A DNA stretch of 46,963 nt from NCBI GenBank assembly GCA_903828535.1, contig CAIKMN010000032.1:1-46963 (forward strand), read 5' to 3'. The position numbers and the translations under genes were made by a program. This document shows positions 1 to 13,115 of the stretch, one piece after another. The number at the start of each line of letters is the position of its first letter. Position 1 is the stretch's first letter. Under the pieces are notes generated by a model. It worked only from the letters and a program-made list of their open reading frames with translations, was not told the origin of the DNA and did no database searches. This DNA is from an uncultured Curvibacter sp. (lineage in GTDB: Bacteria > Pseudomonadota > Gammaproteobacteria > Burkholderiales > Burkholderiaceae_C).

Positions 1-1086
1 GTCTTCCCAATGCAAGGAAACTTGACCACCGGGCCAACGAAGGCCATCGGCCAATTCAAAGGACAATCCATTCGCTTGTAGATCAAAGCCGCCGTTGAAA
101 CGGTGGCCCCCCAAACGGCCTTGTAACCAATTCATGTCCATGGCGGGCAGGTCATCGCGCCAACGCACCTTCACATGCGAGAGGGCCAAATCCAAAATAC
201 CCCCGCTGAATTGCCCTTGGGCCAAATCAGCCCAGAGTCTTAAACTGCCGTGGCCTTGGGTCAGGTGTTGTCCTAGCTCTAGATAGGGCCCCAACGATTG
301 CAAATCAACGCGGTCAAAATGGGCATACGCCGTGCCCTTCCAAGATTGCCAGTGCCCTCGATGCGGGTCCAACAAAGGTTGGTGGAAATCACCCAACACC
401 GAAAAGCGATCCCCCCAAGTTTCTGGTGGCGTGACTTCGACACGCAGGCTGTGGCTGAGGGGCGTGTTGCGAATCAGCACGTTGACCTGACGCAGCTCGA
501 CAGGGGGCAGGGCTTGAAGCTCATCGGTCCAAATCACGGTGCCCTCTTGCACCGCCATGCGGGCCTGTGAGGCCAGCCAGTCAGCAACCCGCTCGTCGGT
601 TTGGGTCGAGGCCAGTCTCAAGCCCGCGACTTCGATGTTGCCGTCCGTCGTGCGTCGCAGGTTCAACGTGGGTTGAAACAAGGTTATCCGCTCAAAACCC
701 AAGCGCAACAACGACTGTGGCGACAGCGTCAGCGCCACCCGCGGCAAGGCCAGAGCCACACGACCCATCGGGTCCAGCAGGGCGACCTGCTCCAAATCAA
801 AGGAAGGAACCCAGCCTTCATGGTGGGCCGTCAGTTGACCAATCTGAACGGGCACGCCCAATGCACGAGAGGCCGCAGCCTCAAGGTTGGGGCGGTAATC
901 GGAAACCCTCGGCAAAATCACCCCGTAGAGAGCCGCCCAAGCCAACAACAAGACCACCGCTAAGCCCAGCAACAACCCAGCCATTCCCTTGGCCAAACGG
1001 CCCAACCAAACGCGACCGCCCTGCAGTAAGCTGAAACCCACAGGCGTTTTTTTCTTAACCAAAGAGGACAGGGACGAAAAACTCAA
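1..1086 (-). CDS. yhdP: YhdP family envelope protein (TIGR02099/DUF3971 type), 5' part, runs off left edge
   Basis: The frame is open on the minus strand from the left edge up to a TTG at 1086 (about 362 codons), so only the N-terminal part is present. The start is uncertain: TTG 1086 has no good ribosome site, and an in-frame GTG at 1041 is the alternative. After a short basic N-terminus there is one membrane segment (about residues 34-56), then a long periplasmic-type beta-rich region opening with DYRPNLEAAASRALGVPVQIG, the pattern expected at the start of the YhdP/AsmA-like family. These are inner-membrane-anchored giant proteins implicated in phospholipid transport to the outer membrane (family knowledge). 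It is divergent from glnE with a gap of about 54 bp. The complete protein would be well over 1200 residues, so most of it lies outside the window. Confidence 0.8.
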   Translation of the reverse strand, partial: MSFSSLSSLVKKKTPVGFSLLQGGRVWLGRLAKGMAGLLLGLAVVLLLAWAALYGVILPRVSDYRPNLEAAASRALGVPVQIGQLTAHHEGWVPSFDLEQVALLDPMGRVALALPRVALTLSPQSLLRLGFERITLFQPTLNLRRTTDGNIEVAGLRLASTQTDERVADWLASQARMAVQEGTVIWTDELQALPPVELRQVNVLIRNTPLSHSLRVEVTPPETWGDRFSVLGDFHQPLLDPHRGHWQSWKGTAYAHFDRVDLQSLGPYLELGQHLTQGHGSLRLWADLAQGQFSGGILDLALSHVKVRWRDDLPAMDMNWLQGRLGGHRFNGGFDLQANGLSFELADGLRWPGGQVSLHWED

Positions 1087-1140
1087 AACTTTTTAACTCA
1101 GGCAAGCACAAAATCAACAAAACCAGCACCAAGGAGAATT

Positions 1141-3822
1141 ATGACGTTCAACCACAAACCATCTGAAAGTCGGGCCGCCTATTCCCGCTTTTGGCAGCGT
1201 TTGCAACGTCGTTACGCCGATTTGACGCCTTGTTTGCCTGCCGGTGAGCTGAACGCTGTGGCTTTCCAGACGGCTTTGGAAGGCTTGCAATCCCAAGTCC
1301 CTGCCTTGGCGGAGTTGGGCTCGGCCTTGCGGGTGTTGCGCCAATTGGTGATGTTGCGCTTGATCAGCGCCGACTGCGACGAAGAAGCCCCTTTGTCCTC
1401 CGTCACCCTCTGCATGACCCGATTGGCTGAGTTCGCCTTGTCGCAGGCCTGTGTTCAAGCCCAAAAGGAGCTCGACGACCTGCACGGTGCGCCGGGTCAG
1501 AAAGCCCAAATTTGGATCATCGGGATGGGCAAATTGGGGGCCCGTGAGTTGAATGTGTCGAGTGACATCGACTTGGTCTACGTCTACGACTCGGACGGTG
1601 AAACCGAAGGCCGGCTGCGCATCAGCAACCAAGAGTATTTTTCCAGGTTGGTCAAACGCATCTACCAACTGATTGGCGAGCCCACCGAACACGGCAGCGT
1701 GTTCCGTGTCGATTTGGCCCTGCGACCGAATGGCAACTCGGGGCCTGCTGCAGTGTCGTTGAATGCCTTGGAGGTTTACTTTCAACAACAAGGGCGCGAG
1801 TGGGAGCGATTTGCTTGGCTGAAGAGTCGGGTCATCGCTCCGGCCTTTTTGCCACTGGCCAGCGCCAGTGCATTGCGTGCGGTGGTGTTGCCGTTTGTTT
1901 TCAGGCGCTATTTGGACTACGGCGTGTTTGAAGCACTGCGCCGACTGCACCAACAAATCCGTGACCATGCGGTCAGCCGCAGCGCTGGACAGGCCGAACG
2001 CCTGAACGACATCAAGTTGTCGCGGGGCGGCATTCGGGAAATTGAGTTCACCGTGCAGCTCTTGCAAGTCGTTCGGGGCGGACAGTTTCCGGAATTGCGC
2101 TGCCGACCCACTTTGGAGGCACTCGAGCGACTCGCCAAAGCCAACTTGATGCCCCAAGCCACGGCAGAAGCTTTGGCACAGGCCTACCAATTTTTGCGCC
2201 GATTGGAACACCGAATTCAATACCTCGATGACCAACAAACGCATCTGCTGCCGACCCAGCCCGATGACTTGCAATGGTTGGCGCTGACTTTGGATTTGCC
2301 CGACGCCCAAGCGCTGACCGACACCTTGGCGCATCACCGCGAGACGGTGGCCCAAGAATTCGAGTCCTTGCTGGGAAACCCAAAGTCCAAACCGGCCAAA
2401 GCCCCTGACGAGCTGAGCGATTTGTTGCCCGCCTGGCCAAAAGCCATGGCGCAAATGGTCGCCCATTGGCAAACCCAGGGCCGGCTGCAGGCTTTGCGCG
2501 ACAGTGCCCGCCAACGCTTGTTGGCACTGTTACAACGCACTGCGACTTGGGTCCAAGAAGGGGACATCCAAGAAGCCGCGGCGGTCACGTTTGTCGACTG
2601 GCTGGAGCCCCTGCTTCGGCGCGAAAACTACCTGGCTTTGCTCGCCGAGAGGCCCGCCGTACACAGTCGACTCTTGCACCTGCTCGGCGCTGCACGTTGG
2701 CCCGCGCGCTACCTGCTCAAGCACCCGGGCGTGATCGACGAACTGGCCACCGAAGCGGTGATGCAAGAACGCTTCAGCGCCAACGAATTTGAAACCGATT
2801 TAGAACGACGCCGAGCCTCCTTGCAAACCACCGGCGAAGACGACGAAGAGGCCTTGCTCAATCTGTTGCGCCGGGCTCACCATGCGGAGCTGTTCCGCAC
2901 CTTGGCCCGCGATGTGGGCGGTCGATTGAGCGTGGAACAAGTGGCGGATGATTTGAGTGCACTCGCCGACAGTGTGCTGCGGGTATCGCTCCGGTGGTGC
3001 TGGCAACGCCTCAAGAATCGCCATGCCACGCCTGGCGACCTGCCGCAGTTGGGCGTCATCGCTTATGGCAAATTGGGCGGCAAAGAACTGGGTTACGGCA
3101 GCGACCTGGATGTGGTGTTTGTCTATGAAGACGACGATGAGCGTGCACCCGAGGTTTATGCCGCCTTGGTGCGCAAACTCATCACTTGGTTGACCGTCAA
3201 AACCGGGGAAGGGGACTTGTACGAAATTGACACCGCGTTGCGACCCAATGGCAACTCAGGGCTCTTGGTCAGCTCGATGGCGGCCTACACCAAATACCAG
3301 CAACAACGGGGCTCCAACACCGCCTGGACTTGGGAACACCAGGCCATTACCCGGGCCCGCTGTGCCGTTGGCAGCGCTTCTTTGCAGGCCCACTTTGAAG
3401 CGGTGCGAGAGGCCGTGATCATGTCTCCTCGCGACCCGTTGGCCTTGCGCAACGAAATCATGCAGATGCGAGAAAAAGTCCAATTGGCGCACGCCGTACC
3501 GGCCGCCGAGTTCGACCTCAAACACAGTCCGGGCGGCATGGTCGACGCCGAATTCGCGGTGCAGTTTTTGGTGTTATCGGCCTCGGCAAAGGAGCCCTTG
3601 ATGCGGGGCAATTGGGGCAATATTCAATTGCTCGAAAACGCGGCGTTGTCGGGCTTGCTGCCCGTGCCGGTCGGGACTGAGGCGGCCGCGGCCTATCGAC
3701 ATTTGAGGGCAATGCAGCACCAAGCGCGGTTGAATGAAGCCCCAACCCACCTGCCGTTGACGGAGGCCGTTAAAGAGCGGGAGGCAATTTTGCGCCTTTG
3801 GCAGCAGGTGTTTGCGGTTTAA
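1141..3822 (+). CDS. glnE: Bifunctional glutamine synthetase adenylyltransferase/adenylyl-removing enzyme
   Basis: The 893-residue protein adenylylates and deadenylylates glutamine synthetase in response to PII, tuning nitrogen assimilation in the cytoplasm. Both nucleotidyltransferase domains are visible. The first carries GMGKLGARELNVSSDIDL (about residues 128-145), with the paired aspartates of the active site. The second carries GKLGGKELGYGSDLD (about 643-657). Each is followed by an LRPNGNSG motif, as expected for the duplicated GlnE architecture, and a PII-uridylyl-removing-like helical region links them. The ATG at 1141 is preceded by a strong AAGGAG site (1131-1136). Length is slightly below the E. 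coli protein but normal for betaproteobacteria. The last 4 nt overlap the convergent ferritin-like gene. Identification is firm. Confidence 0.97.
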   Translation: MTFNHKPSESRAAYSRFWQRLQRRYADLTPCLPAGELNAVAFQTALEGLQSQVPALAELGSALRVLRQLVMLRLISADCDEEAPLSSVTLCMTRLAEFALSQACVQAQKELDDLHGAPGQKAQIWIIGMGKLGARELNVSSDIDLVYVYDSDGETEGRLRISNQEYFSRLVKRIYQLIGEPTEHGSVFRVDLALRPNGNSGPAAVSLNALEVYFQQQGREWERFAWLKSRVIAPAFLPLASASALRAVVLPFVFRRYLDYGVFEALRRLHQQIRDHAVSRSAGQAERLNDIKLSRGGIREIEFTVQLLQVVRGGQFPELRCRPTLEALERLAKANLMPQATAEALAQAYQFLRRLEHRIQYLDDQQTHLLPTQPDDLQWLALTLDLPDAQALTDTLAHHRETVAQEFESLLGNPKSKPAKAPDELSDLLPAWPKAMAQMVAHWQTQGRLQALRDSARQRLLALLQRTATWVQEGDIQEAAAVTFVDWLEPLLRRENYLALLAERPAVHSRLLHLLGAARWPARYLLKHPGVIDELATEAVMQERFSANEFETDLERRRASLQTTGEDDEEALLNLLRRAHHAELFRTLARDVGGRLSVEQVADDLSALADSVLRVSLRWCWQRLKNRHATPGDLPQLGVIAYGKLGGKELGYGSDLDVVFVYEDDDERAPEVYAALVRKLITWLTVKTGEGDLYEIDTALRPNGNSGLLVSSMAAYTKYQQQRGSNTAWTWEHQAITRARCAVGSASLQAHFEAVREAVIMSPRDPLALRNEIMQMREKVQLAHAVPAAEFDLKHSPGGMVDAEFAVQFLVLSASAKEPLMRGNWGNIQLLENAALSGLLPVPVGTEAAAAYRHLRAMQHQARLNEAPTHLPLTEAVKEREAILRLWQQVFAV

Positions 3823-4703
3823 GCCGAAGGCATCGGGGCCGTGGCGTTGGCCACAGAGGCAGTGGGCTCGAGGACCGTTAGCTCTTTCCGGTAGCGGTTG
3901 AGTTCTTGCACGCTCTTGAAGCTGCGCTCCAGCAACAAACTCATGTTGTGCAAAATGCGATCAACCACCTTGGTTTCCCAGACCGCGTCGAAGTTGATTT
4001 GTTGGTCCAACCACTTCTCTAACCAATCGGGGTTGGGCAGGCGGCTTTGAATGGTGTCACGTGGGAACAGGTTTTTGTTCACATGCAGGTTGGTCGGGTG
4101 CAGGGCTTGGGCCGTCCGCCGGGCACTCGCCATCAAAACCCCGACCTTGGCGAAAGCCGACTTGGCCTCCAAACCGAAGTTGTTGATTGCGCGCTTCATG
4201 TAACGCAAATAAGCACCGCCGTGGCGGGCTTCGTCTTGGCTCAGGGTCGTGTAGATTTGTTTAATGACCGGCTCGTCGTGCCATTCGCTGGCACGGCGGT
4301 ACCAGTGGTTCAAGCGAATTTCGCCACAAAAATGCAGCATCAACGTTTCCAGCGCCGGGGCTGGGTCAAACTCAAAACGAATGTCGTGCAACTCTTGCTC
4401 GGTTGGCACCAAATCGGGCCGGAAACGACGCAGGTATTCCATCAAGACCAAGGAATGCTTTTGCTCTTCAAAAAACCAAATCGACATGAAGGCCGAAAAA
4501 TCACTGTCGCCGCGGTTGTCACGCAAAAACATTTCTGTGGCAGGCAAGGCAGCCCACTCGGTGATGGCATTCATTTTGATGGTCATGGCCTGCTCGTCAG
4601 AGAGCTTGGTCGCCTCAAATTGATCCCAGGGAATGTCTTTTTCCATGTCCCAACGGACGGATTCAAGTTGCTTAAAAAGCTCGGGGTACAACATGGCGGC
4701 CAT
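3819..4703 (-). CDS. Ferritin-like diiron protein (acyl-ACP-desaturase-like fold), function unknown
   Basis: The protein has about 294 residues when started at ATG 4703, which has GAGG 12 nt upstream. An in-frame TTG at 4721 would add six residues but has no ribosome site. The sequence holds a full set of carboxylate-bridged diiron ligands in the order E-(30)-ExxH-(44)-E-(29)-ExxH: a first Glu in ITEWAAL, EEQKH, GEIRLNHW, then QDEARH. That order is known from ferritin-like oxidases, acyl-ACP desaturases and AurF-type oxygenases. The substrate cannot be read from sequence. It is probably soluble: no signal peptide or membrane segment is seen. Its 3' end overlaps glnE by 4 nt, tail to tail. The upstream co-oriented gst gene ends with its own hairpin, so this gene probably has its own promoter. 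Confidence 0.8.
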   Translation of the reverse strand: MAAMLYPELFKQLESVRWDMEKDIPWDQFEATKLSDEQAMTIKMNAITEWAALPATEMFLRDNRGDSDFSAFMSIWFFEEQKHSLVLMEYLRRFRPDLVPTEQELHDIRFEFDPAPALETLMLHFCGEIRLNHWYRRASEWHDEPVIKQIYTTLSQDEARHGGAYLRYMKRAINNFGLEAKSAFAKVGVLMASARRTAQALHPTNLHVNKNLFPRDTIQSRLPNPDWLEKWLDQQINFDAVWETKVVDRILHNMSLLLERSFKSVQELNRYRKELTVLEPTASVANATAPMPSA

Positions 4704-4779
4704 GGGTGAAAAATGCCTCAAACAGGAAAAAACTGTATGCGCTGAATTTTACGCCCTCCGCCTCATGTTGAGTGAGCCC

Positions 4780-4804
4780 AAAATAAACCTGGCCAAACCC
4801 AGGT
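4780..4804 (-). terminator. Rho-independent terminator of the gst gene
   Basis: Read on the minus strand, ACCTGG and CCAGGT (4799-4804 and 4787-4792) form a 6-bp stem with a 6-nt loop, followed by a T-rich tail TTATTTT (4780-4786). It lies about 57 nt beyond the gst stop and upstream of the ferritin-like gene. This suggests the two co-oriented genes are transcribed separately. Confidence 0.6.
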
Positions 4805-4860
4805 CACAAAAAGACAGAAGGGAAATGGCGGGAAATGGCGGAAAATGAGGGAAAGAGCGG

Positions 4861-6921
<2,061 letters not shown>

Positions 6922-6941
6922 CAGCGCCTGATCGACACTGA

Positions 6942-7502
6942 ATGGCCCTCAAATCCACCATCTTCAAAGTCCAGCTGGCCATTGCCGACATCGAGCACGG
7001 CTACTATGCAGACCACGCGCTGACGCTGGCGCGCCACCCCAGCGAAACCGACGAGCGCATGATGGTGCGCTTGGTTGCACTGGCGCTCAATGCGCACTGG
7101 CTGCAGGACCTTTGCCAAGGCGATGGCACGCTTGCCTTTGGCGCCGGCCTGTCTGACCCCGAAGACCCTGATGTGTCTTTGACCGATTTCACCGGCCAAA
7201 AACGGTTGTGGATTGAGGTCGGCCAACCCGAAGACCGCCCCCTCGTAAAAGCTTGCCAAAAGGCCGGCCAAGTCAGGGTGTATTGCTTCCATCACGCCGC
7301 CGAGGTTTGGTGGAAAGGCATTGAGTCCAAACTCACGCGCTTGGACAAATTACAAGTTTGGCGGGTGCCGACCGAGGCCTCCCAGGCATTGGCAAAATGG
7401 GCTCAACGCAGCATGCAACTTCAAGCCACGGTACAAGAGGGCAGTTTGCTGATGAGCGACGGCCAAGAAAGCCTAGAAATCGAGTGCCAGCGCTGGAAAT
7501 GA
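6942..7502 (+). CDS. yaeQ: YaeQ family protein
   Basis: The 186-residue protein has the conserved N-terminus MALKSTIFKVQLAIADIEHGYYADH, the ETDERMMVRLVALAL stretch, and the GQKRLWIEVGQPE core typical of YaeQ. The family adopts a PD-(D/E)XK-nuclease-like fold (known from structures). E. coli YaeQ was once proposed as an RfaH-like suppressor, but its biochemical role is not established. It starts 20 nt after purB, so probably cotranscribed, and is convergent with the DUF3717/DUF1289 gene 28 nt downstream. No signal peptide, so cytoplasmic. Confidence 0.92.
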   Translation: MALKSTIFKVQLAIADIEHGYYADHALTLARHPSETDERMMVRLVALALNAHWLQDLCQGDGTLAFGAGLSDPEDPDVSLTDFTGQKRLWIEVGQPEDRPLVKACQKAGQVRVYCFHHAAEVWWKGIESKLTRLDKLQVWRVPTEASQALAKWAQRSMQLQATVQEGSLLMSDGQESLEIECQRWK

Positions 7503-7530
7503 AGTTAAAGCGGACGTCAGCCCATTCAGC

Positions 7531-7938
7531 TTATTTTTCGACCGCCCGTTCGGCATAACGATTGAACCGCCAAGCATCACCCGACCGCGTGATGCGGTGC
7601 CAAGTCTGGCGCTTTTCGCCTGGGCTCATGCTCGGCCAGTGCTGCACCTCTTCAAAAAGGCGTCCGCACCCTTTGCAGACCTCGTCGCCCTGACTGGTGG
7701 AGCAAATCGCAATGCAGGGGGTGTCGGGGGTGCTCTGGTACCAAACATCCCAGGCCGCAGCGGCCTTGGCGGGCATGGAAAACTCGTCCACCTCGTCTTC
7801 ATGGAAATAAACCATCAGCGCATAGACCTCGGCCAAGGCGCGCAATTCGGCAGCCAAGGTGACGCCGTCGGGCGATGGGCTTTTATGCCGCCAATGGTTA
7901 ATGGCTGCCTCAATGTCGGTGATGTGAATGCCAGCCAT
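7531..7938 (-). CDS. DUF3717 + DUF1289 protein with a four-cysteine cluster
   Basis: The 135-residue protein opens with IHITDIEAAINHWR, the signature of the small DUF3717 domain found in Burkholderiales. The second half (about residues 72-115) has the DUF1289 pattern PCxxxC-x8-CxxC followed by GRLFEEVQHW and WPSMSPGEKR. Cysteines 75, 79, 88 and 91 could bind zinc or an iron-sulfur cluster (inference). The function of both domains is unknown. The middle (about 23-65) looks like a helical linker. ATG 7938 is preceded by an AGGAGG-like stretch on the opposite side only, so the start rests on the conserved N-terminus. It is convergent with yaeQ and divergent from the holin-like gene. Confidence 0.85.
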   Translation of the reverse strand: MAGIHITDIEAAINHWRHKSPSPDGVTLAAELRALAEVYALMVYFHEDEVDEFSMPAKAAAAWDVWYQSTPDTPCIAICSTSQGDEVCKGCGRLFEEVQHWPSMSPGEKRQTWHRITRSGDAWRFNRYAERAVEK

Positions 7939-7988
7939 GTAGGAGGTGTTTTGAAGTGGAACGCGATGATAGCGCTATGCTTGAGCCC

Positions 7989-8342
7989 ATGAAAATCATT
8001 TTGAAATGGCTATTGAGCGCAGCTGCCTTATTGTGTGTGGCCTGTGTCTTTGAAGGTGTTCAGGTCAGCAACTTCAGCGAAGCGTTGCTGGCTGCTTTGG
8101 TCATTGGCCTCTTCAACACCTTGGTTCGCCCGGTTTTGGTGGTGCTCACCTTGCCGGTCACCGTGCTCAGCATGGGGCTGTTTTTGTTTGTCATCAACGC
8201 CCTGATGTTCTGGGCCGCCTCAGGGCTGCTGAGCGGGTTTGTGGTGGCCGGCTTTGGCGCCGCTTTGATTGGCTCCTTGATTTACTCGGGCCTTGGCGTG
8301 CTAATTGACTTAGCGCTGGGCGGCTTGTTCTCGCAACAATAA
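7989..8342 (+). CDS. Phage-holin-4-superfamily small membrane protein (PF04020 type)
   Basis: The 117-residue protein begins MKIILKWLLSAAALL and consists of about four closely spaced hydrophobic segments separated by tiny loops. LFNTLVRPVLVVLTLPVTVLSMGLFLFVINALMFW is the hallmark of the 'phage holin family' PF04020. Despite the name, these are common chromosomal inner-membrane proteins of unknown function, and there is no phage gene nearby. An upstream in-frame ATG at 7977 is possible. The last 33 nt overlap the 3' end of the convergent M48 protease gene. Confidence 0.85.
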   Translation: MKIILKWLLSAAALLCVACVFEGVQVSNFSEALLAALVIGLFNTLVRPVLVVLTLPVTVLSMGLFLFVINALMFWAASGLLSGFVVAGFGAALIGSLIYSGLGVLIDLALGGLFSQQ

Positions 8343-9875
8343 TGTGACTTCGCGCGCCCGGGTGTCCACGATGGAGGCATCCACTTGGTGGGTGCTGTCA
8401 GCGGGCCCTTGAGTGCCCTCGGGGTGCTCGCGACCCCAATTTTGTGCTGCCCTGAATCGGTCCAAGGCCCCTTGGTAATCAAAATGCGCAACCTGCACCT
8501 CGGCCTCGTCGCGAAGGGCCCTCAAGGTGTAGCCTTGCGCTTGGTTGACGCGCGACAACAAGGCCCAAGCACCCCCATCCCGCGGGTGCAAGGCAACCCA
8601 GGTGCGCATCTCGCCAGCCGCTTGCGTCAAAGCGTCCCCCGTTGGAGGGGAAGGGTTTTGCTGATACGACATCAACCGCCCTTGCGTCCCCAAAAACAAT
8701 TCAGGCCTTTGGCCCTGCGCTGAAACAGTCAAGTTCAAAGCCGCCCGCGGGTCGCTCGCTGCCAAGCCGACTTCCGCCGCCAGCAGCAGTTGCAATCGCT
8801 GGGCAGGGGCGTCTTTGGCAACCAATTCACCCAAGCGCTCTGTCCATGCCTTGGCCAAAACAAAGTCCCGCACAGTCAAGGCCGTCAAAAGGCCCGTTGT
8901 CAGCCCCGTCACTTGCTTGACCACGGGCTCGTTTTTGAAATCCGAGCGTTGCGGGTCGCGCAACCACTCGCGCTGTTGATCGGGCGCCCGTGTCGCCAGC
9001 GCGCGGGCACGGGCGCTGATGATGGCGTGTTCCAAAGTGGCGGGATAAACCGCTTGCATGGGCGGCAACCCACGCAGCTCAAAACGCGACTGCATGTCAG
9101 CGATGCGTTCGGTGGTCAATGGGTGGCTGCGCAAGTAAGGAAAGCCCCCCGAGTCGTTGTGCCGAGAGGCCAGCTGCAATTTGTCAAACATCGTGACGAA
9201 GCCACGGCCGTCAAAGCCGGCATCGGTCATGACGCCGTAACCGACGCGGTCGGCCTCGCGCTCCATCTCGCGTGAGTAATTCAACTGGCTTTGAATCATG
9301 CCGGCCTGACCCCCCATGATCACCGCACCTGCCATGTCGGGGCTGCGGCTGGCGGCAATCAAGCCCAAAATCATGGCGGCCATCATCAAGGGCATTTCGC
9401 GCGCTTCCTTGGCCATGGCGCGTGAAATGTGGCGCTGCGTGATGTGGCTGGTTTCGTGCCCCAGCACGGAGGCCAGCTCATCGCGGCTGGTCACCAAGGA
9501 CAAGAGACCCAAATAAACGCCCATATAGCCCCCGGGCAGCGCGAAGGCGTTCACCTCGCGGTCCCGGCCCAGCAACACCTCCCATGCAAAGCGCTGATCC
9601 ATGTCGTCGGGCAACTCCCCGCGCCGACGGGCGGCGTCAAGCAAGGGCTTCCAGGTGCTCTCCACGTAATCGAGCAAGATGGCGTCGTCCAAATAATCGC
9701 TGTCGCGGTAGAGCTCGCGCATGATTTGATCGCCCAAACGGCGCTCGGCGGCGAGGCTCATTTCGCCTGCATCTCCCAGTGTCGGCAAGCCAAGCGCCCA
9801 GACGGTGACCGGCTGGCTCAGCAGCAAAGCCGCGCTGCACAGAAGAATCAAAACCTTTGATAACAATCGACACAT
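8310..9875 (-). CDS. M48 family metalloprotease, BepA/YfgC-like, with TPR-type C-terminus
   Basis: The 521-residue protein has an N-terminal signal peptide (about residues 1-27, hydrophobic core LLCSAALLLSQPVTVWA) and then an M48 zinc protease domain. HETSH (140-144) is the HExxH zinc motif, and SREMEREADRVGY (about 201-213) supplies the third ligand. The C-terminal half is helical with TPR-like periodicity. This is the architecture of BepA, a periplasmic protease/chaperone acting on LptD and the BAM complex. The same role here is inferred from architecture. Its 3' end overlaps the convergent holin-like gene by 33 nt, and it is divergent from moaC with only 35 nt between the two starts. Confidence 0.9.
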   Translation of the reverse strand: MCRLLSKVLILLCSAALLLSQPVTVWALGLPTLGDAGEMSLAAERRLGDQIMRELYRDSDYLDDAILLDYVESTWKPLLDAARRRGELPDDMDQRFAWEVLLGRDREVNAFALPGGYMGVYLGLLSLVTSRDELASVLGHETSHITQRHISRAMAKEAREMPLMMAAMILGLIAASRSPDMAGAVIMGGQAGMIQSQLNYSREMEREADRVGYGVMTDAGFDGRGFVTMFDKLQLASRHNDSGGFPYLRSHPLTTERIADMQSRFELRGLPPMQAVYPATLEHAIISARARALATRAPDQQREWLRDPQRSDFKNEPVVKQVTGLTTGLLTALTVRDFVLAKAWTERLGELVAKDAPAQRLQLLLAAEVGLAASDPRAALNLTVSAQGQRPELFLGTQGRLMSYQQNPSPPTGDALTQAAGEMRTWVALHPRDGGAWALLSRVNQAQGYTLRALRDEAEVQVAHFDYQGALDRFRAAQNWGREHPEGTQGPADSTHQVDASIVDTRAREVTLLLREQAAQR

Positions 9876-9910
9876 GCCCGTATGATTAACCTGTAAAACT
9901 TCTACTTGTC

Positions 9911-10396
9911 ATGACCACTTCAACACTCACCCATTTTGACGCACAAGGCCAAGCCCACATGGTGGACGTCGGCGCCAAAGCCGCCACCCACCGCGTCGCG
10001 GTGGCTCAAGGCGACATTTTGATGCAAGCCGCCACTTTGGACTTGATTCTTTCAGGCACGGCCAAAAAGGGCGATGTGCTGGGCATTGCGCGCATTGCCG
10101 GCATTCAAGGGGCCAAAAAAACCAGCGATCTGATTCCCCTTTGCCACCCATTGGCGCTCACCCGTGTGAAGTTGGATTTAGAAACCTTATCGCCCAACGT
10201 GGGCATTGGCGTCCGCTGCACCGCCCAGGTCGAAACCCACGGCCAGACAGGCGTCGAGATGGAAGCGCTGACCGCCGTTCAAATTGCGCTGTTGACGGTC
10301 TACGACATGGTGAAAGCCGTCGACCGTGGCATGACCATCAGCCAAGTGAAGCTGATGGAAAAGCACGGGGGAAAATCGGGCAGTTTTGTGGCGTGA
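9911..10396 (+). CDS. moaC: Cyclic pyranopterin monophosphate synthase
   Basis: The 161-residue protein converts 3',8-cyclo-7,8-dihydro-GTP into cyclic pyranopterin monophosphate in molybdenum cofactor synthesis. Family motifs are in order: [16 protein letters not shown] near the N-terminus, [40 protein letters not shown] and [11 protein letters not shown] near the C-terminus. Length equals the usual MoaC length. It stands apart from other moa genes, between the divergent M48 protease gene and the convergent gyrB. The only structure before gyrB is a 6-bp stem (GCGGTT/AACCGC at 10408-10422) without a T tract. Confidence 0.96.
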   Translation: MTTSTLTHFDAQGQAHMVDVGAKAATHRVAVAQGDILMQAATLDLILSGTAKKGDVLGIARIAGIQGAKKTSDLIPLCHPLALTRVKLDLETLSPNVGIGVRCTAQVETHGQTGVEMEALTAVQIALLTVYDMVKAVDRGMTISQVKLMEKHGGKSGSFVA

Positions 10397-10427
10397 CGTG
10401 GATGGCGGCGGTTTTGAACCGCTCGCC

Positions 10428-13115
<2,688 letters not shown>

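Noticed and set aside
1114-2514. 466-codon open frame antisense to glnE
   Set aside because: It lies wholly within glnE coding sequence, with no ribosome site or recognisable domain; it is a shadow of GC-rich codon usage.
4822-4858. GGAAATGGCGG direct repeats near the gst stop
   Set aside because: They are short, partly degenerate, and not linked to any gene feature; likely chance or simple slippage.
7989-8342. Prophage remnant suggested by a 'phage holin family' protein
   Set aside because: PF04020 proteins are widespread chromosomal membrane proteins and no lysin, capsid, integrase or attachment site is near.
10408-10422. Terminator between moaC and gyrB
   Set aside because: The stem GCGGTT/AACCGC has only six pairs with a three-base loop and no T tract on either side, so it is not listed as a terminator.
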